NCBI GenBank assembly: GCA_051453625.1 | Contig: JBOZIK010000001.1 | Span: 121,942,622 to 121,987,788, forward strand | From: Welwitschia mirabilis | Lineage: Eukaryota > Gnetophyta > Gnetopsida > Welwitschiales | Length of the DNA: 45,167 nucleotides | Reading direction: 5' to 3' | Part shown: one piece after another, positions 20,801-32,200 of the stretch | How positions within the stretch are numbered: the first letter of the stretch is position 1 | How the letters are laid out: the number at the start of each line of letters is the position of its first letter | Translations under genes and position numbers: made by a program | The notes under the pieces: model-generated | Told to the model about the DNA's origin: nothing | The model's database searches: none | The model's input: only the letters and a program-made list of their open reading frames with translations

Positions 20801-21329
20801 GGGAAAGATACCCATCTATTTTATACATTTAGTAACTTAGTGTCTCATGTTTTAGCCTCATAGAAAGAAAGTACCTCTTAAATGTACTATATTTAACTAC
20901 CATGTTAATAATATTTGGCTAAGCAATTCAAATTTTATTTTGAAATGTTCCATAAAGTTTAGAGTGAAACCACTGAAGGGTCTTTTTAACATGTCTTTCT
21001 TGAAGAATCATTCCCACCCCATGTTTTGGTAGACTTTTTAATGAATTCCTAATGTCACCTACACATTAATAATTAGCATGTAATTAGTAACATCATGAAG
21101 TGAACTTATTCTTATATTTATCATTTCAAAACAATAGAAAAGATATTACAAGTCTTATTGGATGTATAGTTGAAATCTATTAACAAGCATATATTCATGT
21201 GCTTGTTTCCTTATTATTGAATTTAACACAATGCACCTCCTATGATGTTTCAATATTCAATTGGAAATAAATATGGATTAATCACTATCCTCTACTTCAT
21301 TTGGCTTTTTCAAATTCTTATATGTTTTA

Positions 21330-21516
21330 AGATCATCATGTACTTAGAGTGAAATTTTATTACCTTTTTTATAATGTGGTACTTAGCAACACAGCCTTTA
21401 GGCCTTGCATAGATATACATATATATGTATAAGAAAATGTTAAAAAAATTTATACATAAGAAACATAAATTATGATTAAAATGAATAAAACATGCTAACC
21501 TTTCAAATGGATACAT
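21330..21516 (-). pseudogene. TNP2 MYPFER / ARPKG motif segment
   Basis: The minus strand reads MYPFER, then 31 residues rich in Phe/Tyr/Ile, then ARPKGCVAKYHIIKKVIKF. In the family MYPFER is followed after about 12 residues by ARPEGSIAEAYIxEE. The extra sequence could be a short intron: it starts with GT right after the GAAAG of FER, ends in CAAG, and removing it keeps the frame, but that would also remove the usual basic 12 residues. Confidence 0.6.
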
Positions 21517-21608
21517 CCAATTGCACTAAATAGATTTACATAACTTTAGTTCTTACACTAGATTTATTGGTAAATAAATAATAATATTAAATAAGGAAGG
21601 TAGATGAA

Positions 21609-22590
21609 CTTCTTAAATGTGCATAAGGTATGAGCCATCTATTTCTATAATATATGTAATCATGTTAGATCTATAGTCTTTATGCATATCTTCCTAAAGA
21701 AATAACAAAGATTTATAATCACATTATAGACATGCCTTAAAAGGACATTTCAACTAGCTAATAAAAGTAATTGATGCAAAAAAATATTACAATCCTGAAT
21801 TTTGATGTATATTATCTTGTACTTCTTCATATCAATGTGGATTAAAATGTTTAATTAGTATTCAACTTAAAATCTTACATTTTATATATCTCACAAAACT
21901 ATGATCTTTCCTCTCAAGACAATGTATAAGTAGTAAGTGAAAAATATAGATTTGAGCTACCATTATCTTAGGAATCCAAGCTAGGTGTAAAAATCATTTA
22001 ATATCTATGTTCATTTATTCCATCCTTTATTTTTTCATACATGTTCAATAAAGAATGAGTAATCTATTCCTACAGCATATGTAGTTGTTTCAGATATATA
22101 GTCTTTGTGCATATTTAAGTAGGACTTCTTAAATGTGCATAAAGTATGAGAGATCTATTTCTATAGCATATGTGATTGTTTCATATCCATAGTTTTTGTG
22201 AATATATTCCTAAGGAAATAACAAAGATTTGTAACCACATTGTAGGCATGGCTTAAAAGAAAATTGTGACTAGCTAATGGGAGTAATTACTACATTATAA
22301 TATTATGATCATGGCTTTAATGTGTGTTATCTTGTACTTCTTCATATAAACGTGGATTGAAATGTTTAAGAGGTATCCATCTAGAAATTTTACACTTCAT
22401 AATTTCATAATGTATTGAAAAACCATCATTTCTCCTTCTAAGAAGGTTTGTAAATAGTAGATGACAAGTAGATCTTTAATATACCATTATCTTAGGAACC
22501 CATGTTAGGTCTTAAAAAAATTCAATTTCTATATGCATTTATCTCATCCTTCATTTGTTATTATATGTTAAATAGCATTATCATGAGACT
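21609..22590 (-). repeat. 516-bp tandem duplication within TNP2 DUF4218
   Basis: Copy 1 starts at 21609 and copy 2 at 22125 with the same CTTCTTAAATGTGCATAA, and they run in parallel for about 465 bp. Translated on the minus strand, copy 1 gives DCNIFLHQLLLLA and RHVYNVIINLCYFFRKICIK, and copy 2 gives SHDHNIIM--LLPLA and HAYNVVTNLCYFLRNIFTK; both match DCHVLMxxLLPxA and LCxFFxxIxxK of DUF4218. A third partial copy of the first 65 bases is at about 22056-22120. The duplication would double this domain in the protein. Confidence 0.75.
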
Positions 22591-23844
22591 ATCATAACAA
22601 ATGTCCTTCTTAACATGCATGACATCTAAGTCCTATTTGACTATAAGTTTCTATAAAAATTAATTCAAACATGAATGTTAAGATATACATTATCTTACAT
22701 ATATGAAGTTAATATATAATACTAATAAGTTTAAAGTATATAATAAATAACTACATGTGAAAGAATAAGCATAATTTCAAATATGAAAGGTGATAAAATC
22801 TAGACTTCTTCTATCCACAATTCTAGGATTATTACTAATTGAGTTCATTGTTCTTTATTTCTTCATCTAATTAAATTTGATTTTTTTGTATGAATTTTGA
22901 AGATCACTTAGAATATTTAATATTTCTTTATTTATTACTAATATTAGAGCATTTCTGCGCTTAAATTACCCATTTAAATCATCCTTTTACATGTTCATAA
23001 AATCATGCATTAAAAAAATTGCGTGTGTTCTCTATAAAATAGTTTGTAACTATCAGGTAACCATTCAAATACTAAGTTACTTGTATAAATAAGACATGCT
23101 AATTTCCTTCTTATATTTTATTTTGATAAGTTAGCATATTTATAAAAGTCATTTACTATTTACGTTAGTATGGTATACATCTTGAATTACCTTTTACTAT
23201 ATGCATCATAGGTGTTAACACCTTTGAATTACAATTATTTTACCTCTTCCACAAAGGATTAAGTAAACATAAATGTCTTTACTTGATTATCTAGGCCCAA
23301 AATTCAATAATGATATCATCATTAAGGTTGTCCTAATGCACCACCATGGGGAAAGGTTGTATGCAATAATGATTACTAAATGATTAACTAAGAACTATAA
23401 GTATTACCATATTACCAAATGAATTAAATTCATATGCTATTAATCCTAATTTGATATTATAGATATCCTTTAAAAAATTTAATTAGTCATAATTTACTTT
23501 TTCATACTTAGAAAATCAGATGTATCTCTCATTTTATAATTAAACCTCTGATGTTTTACATGCTACATTAAGATGAAGTAATGCACAACCCTTGTCAAAA
23601 TGATAACCATGTTCATTTTTATTCTCTAATTTACCTTCTATCATAAAGTTTTAAAACTTAGACATATATCTGCATTTGAATTCTCCTTCCAAAAATAGTA
23701 TGTAATTATTTAGATAAGCATGTATCCTCTTATAGATAAAATTCCTTGAAGATAATATCTTATCCATTTCATAAATTTTAGTAGGAATTGTATTTTTTTC
23801 TTGGAAAACTTTTTCATTACTAGATTCAAAAAATCCTTAAAAAA

Positions 23845-24352
23845 GTTATTTAACCAACCACTCAATACCTTAAGATTAAATAATTAAACTAACATGGATA
23901 AAGTTGTCAACTCTGTATAGCTTGAGAACCATGCTTGTCTTGTAGCATTTATCACTTTTTAAAATGTTAGGTTTTTATTGCCTATTATTTGAGCCTCTAT
24001 AGATAATATCTCATCAATGTTTAGAAGCTTATTCACATACTTAAATGCATCATGAACCATCTTAGCAAGGTTATCATTTATGTCTCATATTACATCCTTG
24101 ATAAAGATATTGCTCTGAGTAGGTTTCAAGTCCTTCCCATGCTAAAGCCATTATGTGTATGTTGAATCTATTTCCTTAAATATGAAATGGTCCTCCATAT
24201 CACTTGAATGAAAAACTAAATGTTCATGAAAAAAATACAAGATCATCTTATTTCATTCTAATTCTTCATATTCTTTTTAGAAACCTCCATAAATTATTGA
24301 ATCCCTTAAAGTAGACTAATGTAGGCCTCATTTTCATCCATGGTCTATCCAT
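23845..24352 (-). pseudogene. TNP2 first segment, array copy U1 (joined to TNP2)
   Basis: Begins ATG GAT AGA CCA TGG ATG AAA ATG AGG and continues into the rest of TNP2, so this is the ancestral arrangement. Similarity to copies U2 and U3 ends near 23845, just after LSGWLNN, where U2 and U3 switch to gypsy RT. Confidence 0.75.
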
Positions 24353-25449
24353 TGAAACATCATTATTAAGCCAAGAATTAGGGCATATTGATAGTAGTGA
24401 AAACTAAATGGTAGCGTTTAATACTAGAGAATGTGAAGCTCAAAAGTGGCATTAAATAACAACTAATGTACATGCCATGATTTATAAGTAGGAGAGATAT
24501 GAAAAATGAAAAGGTGATCATATGATTAGTATTGTAGTCATTAATTATCTCAGAAAAAAGATGGATTTGAAAATAGAAAATAATAAAAATATGGTACTTC
24601 ATAAAAATATAGTACCTATATAAACTTAGGATCTACTAATTACTATATTATCTGAACAAAAAAGTAAGTTAAAAAATGAATAAGAAAACACAGGACTTAA
24701 TGCAATTTCACCTTTTCATATCATACATTTATGGAAAAATCATGATATAATATAGATGATGCATGTGGAACTAAAAACATCCTCAAGTAAATATCATAAA
24801 TACTTTTAGAATAAAAAACATCATACTTGTAGTATAAAATACTATCGTTATTCCTTAAGGATTACATATTTGAATATTAACTTAAATTAACTCATAATTC
24901 CATAATGGAAATTTAAAAATTACCTTTTTTTTTTTTAGTTTAAACATGAAAGAAGATAGAGAAACAAAGCTTCAGAATCACATGTTAACTATTTTCCACT
25001 TGAAGATAAATTTATGAATTTATAGTAGAAAAAATCTAGAGATGTTTACATTTTACTATAAAAAGCAACAAGTTTATCTTCTTAGCTAGGAACTCCACAA
25101 TTATAACATTTCATCACACTTTAATAAACGTCTTATTAAACTTAGATAAAACTAAGATAAGGTCCTTGAAAATGATATTTTTATATTAATAACATTACAT
25201 CTAATATCTTTTATTGACTTATGCACTCTATGTTTCTTAAATCTTTCATTATTAAAGCATAAATGCTACTAAAACATCATACAATCTTATATAAAAGCTA
25301 ATTAAATCATGAAAGGTACTGAAAATTCTTTAAAATTAGTAAGTTAGCTAAATGACAATTATAATTACCTTTTCTTTTGCCATTTTGATGTTATTTTTTA
25401 ACATTAAAATAATTGTTCATGCTTAGAATTCTTTAACTAATATACATTT
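24353..25449. repeat. array spacer S1 (TNP2 upstream region)
   Basis: Matches 26811-27920 and, in part, 28872-29210. No open frame of note. It may hold the worn CACTA promoter region. Weak RNase H-like residues (LVAFYSKM) near 25050-25090 hint that some of it derives from the gypsy polyprotein downstream of RT, which I could not confirm. Confidence 0.55.
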
Positions 25450-25920
25450 TCTTAGACTTATAAATAATAATGAATTTACAAAGGTATTCTTTTAAAACGT
25501 CAAACATCATCTACATTAAGGTATTTAAAGCATTAGACAAGCTAAATAGCATTACTTTCTACTCATAAATATCATATACATTTTAGAAATTTATTTTTCA
25601 TTTATTAAACTTTCTAATTGTCATTTGGTAAAACTCATTTTCAACATTAATGTATTTAAAAATACATGTACCAACTAAGTTTTTCAAAATATTAATCATC
25701 CTAAGATATTCAAACATCATATGCATGAAGGCACTTGGGGCATTAAATAAGCCAATGACATAACTTTCCACTTATAGAAACCATTTATATTTTAGAAAGT
25801 TAGTTTTCACTCATTTTTCTTTCCAATTATCATTTAATAGTACTAATTTTTTATACAAATTTCTTTCAACATGCATGCACTAAATAAGCTTTTCAAATTA
25901 TTTAACCATCCCTAAGTGCC
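25450..25920 (-). pseudogene. gypsy RT fragment, internally duplicated (unit 1-2 junction)
   Basis: Two direct copies of 210 bp (25711-25920 and 25501-25710). Copy 1 ends VESYVIGLFNAPSAFMHMM; copy 2 reads FKYINVENEFYQMTIRKF and ends KVMLFSLSNALNTLM, followed by MFDVLKEYLCKFIIIY. These match gypsy RT SKIDLxxGYHQIRMxxxDEWKTAF, LVMPFGLxNAPSTFMxxM and DVLxxFLxKFVVVYxDD. The catalytic Asp-Asp after the final Tyr is gone (reads KSKK). It adjoins the first TNP2 segment of copy U2 in the same orientation. Confidence 0.7.
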
Positions 25921-26810
25921 TTAAGACTAAACAACTAAACTAACATGGATAGAGTTATGATCTTTGTGCATCCTAAGAATAATGCTTGTNNNNNNNNNNN
26001 NNNNNNNNNNNNNNNNNNNNNNNNNNNNNNNNNNNNNNNNNNNNNNNNNNNNNNNNNNNNNNNNNNNNNNNNNNNNNNNNNNNNNNNNNNNNNNNNNNNN
26101 NNNNNNNNNNNNNNNNNNNNNNNNNNNNNNNNNNNNNNNNNNNNNNNNNNNNNNNNNNNNNNNNNNNNNNNNNNNNNNNNNNNNNNNNNNNNNNNNNNNN
26201 NNNNNNNNNNNNNNNNNNNNNNNNNNNNNNNNNNNNNNNNNNNNNNNNNNNNNNNNNNNNNNNNNNNNNNNNNNNNNNNNNNNNNNNNNNNNNNNNNNNN
26301 NNNNNNNNNNNNNNNNNNNNNNNNNNNNNNNNNNNNNNNNNNNNNNNNNNNNNNNNNNNNNNNNNNNNNNNNNNNNNNNNNNNNNNNNNNNNNNNNNNNN
26401 NNNNCATTTATCACCTTTTAAAATGTTAGGTTCTTATTAGGTTTTATTTAATCCTTTATAAATAACATCTCATCGACATCTAAGAGCATGTTAACTTTAT
26501 CAAATGCATTAAAAATCATTCTAAAAAGATCATTGCCTATATTACTTATTACATCCTTAATTAAAAAATTTCTTTAACTAGATTTTAAGTGCTTACCACA
26601 TTAAATCCATAATGTGTGTTAAGTCTAATCTCTTAAATATCAAATTATTCTTCACTTCATTAAGAGAAAGAAACTAAGGGTTTATCTAAAATCTACAAGA
26701 GCATATCATTTCATTCTGATACTTGTTGTTCTTTTTAATAGTCTTTATGAATTTTTGAACCCCTAAAAGTAGACTAATGCATACCTCATTTTCATCCATG
26801 GTCTATTCAT
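25921..26810 (-). pseudogene. TNP2 first segment, array copy U2 (joined to RT)
   Basis: Starts at ATG 26810 (MNRPWMKMR) and parallels U1 down to the CTAACATGGA anchor at 25940. It contains a 415-N gap at 25990-26404 that in U1 and U3 corresponds to about six bases between GCTTGT and the next shared segment. Directly downstream on the minus strand is the gypsy RT fragment. Confidence 0.75.
25990..26404. other. assembly gap (415 N)
   Basis: The flanks (AATGCTTGT and CATTTATCACC) are separated by only about six bases in the two other array copies. Replacing the gap by six bases restores the 2.05-kb array period, so its size is probably false. Confidence 0.8.
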
Positions 26811-27920
26811 TTGAAAATCATAATTAATCTAAGAATTATAAAATGTTTGTACTACAAAAAATTAAAAATTAGCATGTAACACTAAAGAACTTAAAGCTCA
26901 AAAGTAGCAATAAATAAAAAGTAATATATGTGCATGACTTCTAATTAGGAGATAGATGAAGAAATGGAAACGTGATGATATGATTAGTATTATAGAATTT
27001 ATTATCTAAAATAAAAAAATTTTATAACTAGATTTGAAAATGAAAAATCATAAAAATGTAGCACTCCATAAAAATGTAGTACTCTTTATAAGCTTATAAT
27101 CTACCAAATACTATATTATCTAAATAAAAGGATAAGTTTAAAAGTAAATAAGAAAACACAAGACTTGATGCAATTTGGCCTTTTCATATCATACATTTAT
27201 GGAAAAATCATAAGATAGCATGATTTTATTAATTAGCAAAACATAAATGACGCATTTGGGGCTGAAAATGTCTTCAAATAAATATTATAAATATTTTCAA
27301 AATATAACACAACATACTTCTAGGACAAAATACTATCATTATCCCTTTATGATTACTTAATAGAATATTAAATTAAATTAACTCATAGTTCCTATTTAAA
27401 AATGAACGAAGATAAGATAGAAGAAATAAGATTGAGAATACATGTTAACCCTCTTTCAATTAACATAAATTTATGAGTCTATACTAGGAAAAATCTAGAG
27501 ATGTTTACATTTCACTATAAAAAGTAACAAGGTTATCTTCTTAGATAAGAGTTCCACTATTACAACATTGTTTTCATCATACCCCAACCAAGAGATCTTA
27601 TCAAAATTGGAGAAGACTAAGATATGATTATTGAAAATGATCTTTCTAAATTGATGAAAAATATAATTAATATCTTTAATCCATTAATTCACTCTATGTC
27701 TCTTCAATTCTTTATTATTGAAGCATAAATTATACTAAAACATCATATAATCTTATATAAAACCTAACCAAATCATGAAAGATACTAAGCATTCTTTAAA
27801 ACTAATAAGTTAGCTAAATGATAATTATAGTTAACTTTTCTTTTCTCTTTTTGGTATCATCCTTAGACATCAAAATAATAGTTCATGCTTAGAATTCTTT
27901 TACTAATATAATATTTTCTA
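26811..27920. repeat. array spacer S2
   Basis: Second copy of the TNP2 upstream spacer, parallel to 24353-25449 (shared landmarks CTTTTCATATCATACATTTA, TCTAGAGATGTTTACATTTC and AATTCTTTTACTAATATA). No gene seen. Confidence 0.7.
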
Positions 27921-28385
27921 ACTTAGACTTACATTCAATAATGAATTTACAAAGATATTCTTTTAAAATCTCAAACATCATATGCATGAAGTACTTAAAG
28001 GATTTACAAGGTAGATAACATGAATTTCTTCTCATAGATACCATATAAATTTTAGAAATTTATTTTCCATTCATTACCATTTATAATTCTCATTTTATAA
28101 TACTCACTTCTAACATTAATCTCTTTATTCATGCACTAACTAAGCTATTTAAAATATCAATCATCCTGAGCTATTCAAACATCATATGAGTGAAGATACT
28201 TAAAGCATTAAGTAAGCTAAATGACATAACTTTCCACTAAAATAAGACATCTATTTTTGAGAAAGTTATTTTTTAATTAATTACCCCTTCTAATTATCAT
28301 TTAATAGTACTAACTTTTAACATCAATCTCCTTGAAAATGCATGTACTAAATAAGATGCTCAAATTATTTAATCACGCCTAAGTA
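27921..28385 (-). pseudogene. gypsy RT fragment, internally duplicated (unit 2-3 junction)
   Basis: Same structure as 25450-25920: two direct copies starting CAAACATCATATG at 27972 and 28176 (204 bp apart). Translation shows the same decayed palm motifs. It adjoins TNP2 copy U3, so the RT junction was formed before the last amplification step. Confidence 0.65.
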
Positions 28386-28871
28386 CCTTAAGATCAAACA
28401 AGTGAACTAACATGGACAAAGTTATAAAATGTTTACAACCTAAGAACAATGCTTGTCTTATAGCATCGATCACTTTTTAAAATGTTAAACTTTTATTAGC
28501 TATTGTTTAAGCCTTTGTATGTAACACCCAATCAACATCTAAGAGGTTGTTTACATAATCAAATGCATCATGAGCCATCCCAACAAGGTCATCACCTATG
28601 TCACTTATTGCATCCTTAATAAAGAAATTTCTTTAAGTAGGCTTTAAGTACTTCTCATGTCAAATCCATTATGTGTATATTGACTCTATTTTATTAAATA
28701 TCAAATGGTCTTTCACTTCATCCAGAGGGAGAAATTAAAGATTCAAGCAAAATCTATAAGAGCATTTCATTTCATTCTGATCCTAAATATTCTTTTTAAC
28801 AATGTTCATAAATTTCTGAACCTCTTAAAGTAGAGTAATGTAGGCCTTATTTTCATTCATGATATATCCAT
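28386..28871 (-). pseudogene. TNP2 first segment, array copy U3 (joined to RT)
   Basis: Starts at ATG 28871 but reads MDIS then a stop in place of the expected Trp codon (TGG to TGA). Otherwise parallel to U1 and U2, and uninterrupted by a gap, which makes it useful for sizing the U2 gap. Confidence 0.7.
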
Positions 28872-29210
28872 TTAAGTATCATAATTAAGGCAAGAATGAA
28901 AAAATGTTGATAGTAGCAAAAATTAAATAGTAGCATTTAACACTAAAGAACTTGAAGCTTAAAAGTAGCATTAAATAACAATTAATGTATATGAATTATT
29001 GCTAAGTAGAAGAGATATGAAGAAATAAAAACATGATCATATGATTAATATTATAGCATTTATTATCTCAAGGGAAAAATTATTTGCAACCTAATTTAAA
29101 AATAAAAATTCATTAAAAAGATCCATTACAATGTACTATCCGTATAAGCTTAAAATGTACTAAACACTATATTATCTAAATAAAAGAGTAAGTTGAAAAT
29201 TGAATAGCTT
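28872..29210. repeat. array spacer S3, truncated
   Basis: Parallels the first 340 bp of the other two spacers (CACTAAAGAACTTGAAGC and the following TAGCATTAAATAACAA), then similarity stops near 29210. This is the left-out edge of the array on the 5' side of the transposase. Confidence 0.6.
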
Positions 29211-32200
29211 AGTTATTGCATGCATTTTCAAAGAGATTGATATTTTAAACAATAACTACTAATGACCATTTAAGTTAATATTTTGCATAAGGTATGAAAT
29301 CCAAAAAGGATGTATTTGACAAGGATATGAAATTTAATCAACAACAACTACTATTAATCATTTAAGTTGGTTTTCATTTAAGTTAACATATGTCAGTAAC
29401 TAAAAAGTCAATATTAAAATTTGAGCAAATAGTTAATTATTCTCTATCAAATAAAGTTTTTTCTGTTCTTGAGTTAAGAAAAGGAAGAAATTTGGCCCAA
29501 AGAAAAGCATTTGTTATTTATTCAAAGTCAAGATAGACTTCTTGATTTATGATCTACTTTAATTTATATCAAGGTCAATTTAATGGTCAATAGTAGTCTC
29601 TATTAGTCAATGATGATACCCTTGTTCATAAGTAAGTACTGATGCAAGTAATGAAATATCACCAAAATATCTTAATCATAAGATTTTGAATAGTGTATTT
29701 TATCTTACAGAAATAAACAAAATTATATATAATGTAAATATTTTTATATTAGTAATAAAATTATAAAATACATTTTTATATTTTACCTTAGTATGATAGC
29801 ATAAATAGATATCTCTTAGCTAAACATTATACATATATGAACTATGAGTTTAAGCTAGTGGACACAAGCATGTCATATTTCTCTATAAAATACATACTAA
29901 AATAAAAATTTATAATAGAAGTAATTAAAAATAATATATCTATTTAATATTTAAAAATTTAATAATCTTATCATTTAAAAATAATAATATTTCATTGTAT
30001 TGAACTTAATTGAAAAGTTCGTTATAGAAGAAATGGTAAGTTATAGAAAATGAATTTCTCTAGACTTACAAGCTTATAAGATGCTTCTCCTTCTAAACTT
30101 ACTTACCCCTTGTTAATGTTTTTTTTTTTTTTTAATAGAAGCTGTAATATATTCAATGATTCAATGGACTTCATTTTAGACAGAGCCACAAAAGCCATTC
30201 TCGGTATCTTCATTGGACCAAGGTTAATACATGCTTTATAGAGGGTTATTCCTTAAGATTTATCAATTATTAAGGGCTAAGAAAGTTTAAGAGATAGTTA
30301 TTTTCCCCAACCTCCATGAAAAAAAAAATAGAAACTATATTTAGACTTATGTTAATGAATGAAACTTTAGTGTAGGTATCAAATTCAACCACGACATAGG
30401 ATGAAAGTTATAGTGGATTCTTCATATCTGATATAAAATTTTTTTACTACAACCATTAAGCCATTTAATAACTCCACCTTAGGACATATTTTCAATATCA
30501 ACATGACTCTTACACCTTGACATAGAAGAATCTCTAATTCCAAATATTCCAAATATCCCTCAAACATCATGATATGTAAATCGATCTAATTCCTTATTTG
30601 CTATATAATGTGCAATGGGTGATTACATTTAGAATTTTTTTTTCTTTTCATTTTGAGAGTCAACCATATCATTTGTGGAAAATGGATAAATTACATCTTC
30701 ACATCCATCCCTTTTATTAGATGTTGAGAAAATTTTAGACTTATCCTTATAAAGTCATAGTCATCATCTAAATCTTTTACATTTTGTATATTTATTAATA
30801 TATTTAAAAATATTTATTGTTTTAGAGCATTACCCATTTGTATGTAGGCTATATCTAAGATAATAACTATATCAAATGCTATCCACAGTCCTCTCATTCC
30901 CTTACTGCCATTGTAATGTGGATAATCCTTTAGTAGAGATAATCAAGCAAGATCAACTTCTTTTCCTTTAGTGATTTAGAGATTATTATCATTTCTTCTT
31001 AGGACTTATTCTACTATATCATTCTTTAGTCTTTAAATACTTAAGGAAATGAATATTTTACATTAAAATGTTACAAACATAATAGAGTCATAAATAGATT
31101 ACCTTATAAGGAACAAATAAAAATTTTTGTTCTAGTCTCTCAACCTATCTTCTAATTATGATGCTAAACTTGCCTTAGCCTCATGACCATGGCATACTAA
31201 ACTAACGAATACATACTTAACATGAAAAAAATTTGTATTGAAAATAAGTGATCAATCATTTAATTTAAATGATGCTTTTTCTAGATGAGAATAAAAATTA
31301 AGTTCTAAGTTGGATGTCTATAAGATATAATATATATAGTTTGTTTATACTTTACATGAAAAATGATTTCTAAGTTAAATGCTTTTAAAATAGGACATAT
31401 TCACTTTGGTATTCCTAAGAGGAAATTATGCTCTCTTGGCCATCAAAGCCAATTATATTAATAATTAAAAAAAGGTCAAAATATTATTCACTGATAAAGA
31501 AGAAATATAACTTTGTATTTATAACATTTTAACATTTTGGCCTTTCCATCTCTCAAAAATTCCCCTATGGATTTTTATTTTGTAATAAATTATTCTTGTA
31601 TATTATTTATTATGATCTAAAATAAACACAACTTTTTTTAATAATTTTAATTAGCTACCATAAGAGTAATCCCTTTGCATAAATTTTATAGTTATAAATT
31701 AGCTTAAAATATAGAACAATATTGTAATTATTTATTTCCTAATTAAACTATAGTAAAATAATGAAAAACTCATAGTTAATAAAGGAATTAATGAATATAT
31801 TTGCTACTAGAATAACTAAAGAGGCAAAGATAATTTAAAAATAGAAAGGTAATTATCAACAAGTAAACCAAGAAAATGTTTCTTAATCTTCTTGTTAGAG
31901 CTACTTTTACTATTATAGTTATCATTAAATTAATTTTTCTTTTCTATAAATCTTAGCATATTGTTTAATAAAAAATGTTTGATACAATAAAGACATCCCA
32001 AAGGTACATTTTCATGTAGGGGTCATAGTAAAGCTAATACACCGTAGAATGTAAAAAGATCATATTATCTATAAAATAGGGAAGAAAGGTGTACAGGAAA
32101 TTCCTTCTTCTAGAAAGTGCAAGAGAAGAAATAATTATGAGTGTTTAAGATAAGGTAATAGAAGTAAAGAGGACAAATTAAAAAGAAGAAATAAAATCAA

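Larger units (their letters stand above)
20300..24352 (-). pseudogene. CACTA (En/Spm) transposase TNP2, broken
   Basis: From ATG 24352 the minus strand carries the TNP2 domains in order: transposase-associated N-terminus MDRPWMKMRP, with EDHFIFKEIDSTYT-WL-HGK (24352-24150); DAFKYVNKLL and YTELTTLSMLV-LFNLKVLSGW (24080-23850); catalytic segment with LGLIAYEFNSFGNM, YNLSPWWC and GPR-SSKDIYVYL (23450-23280); DUF4218 (22590-21330), ending MYPFER and ARPKGCVAKY; and a DUF4216-like tail QLASNDSFIF...ARCLFYG (20620-20500). This domain set is specific to plant CACTA transposons. TNP2 would bind and cut element ends in the nucleus. Stops, shifts and an internal duplication make it non-functional. No CACTA-type terminal repeats were found, so element limits are unknown. 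Confidence 0.8.
23845..29210 (-). repeat. 2.05-kb tandem array: TNP2 5' part plus gypsy RT
   Basis: Three copies of the TNP2 upstream region and first coding segment lie in the same orientation. Matching start codons are at 24352, 26810 and 28871, and matching CTAACATGGA anchors at 23889, 25940 and 28407. After correcting for a 415-N gap in the middle copy the period is 2.05-2.06 kb throughout. Minus-strand order per unit: TNP2 first segment (0.5 kb), gypsy RT fragment (0.48 kb, absent after the last segment, where TNP2 itself continues), spacer (1.1 kb). The third copy's upstream part ends near 29210. Confidence 0.8.

Noticed and set aside
29855-29860. CTAGTG as a CACTA terminal repeat for the TNP2 element
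   Set aside because: Only five matching bases and no partner end or subterminal repeats near 19-20 kb.
30385-30570. 61-codon minus-strand frame
   Set aside because: Tested for transposase and host-protein motifs and found none; length is within chance for the region.
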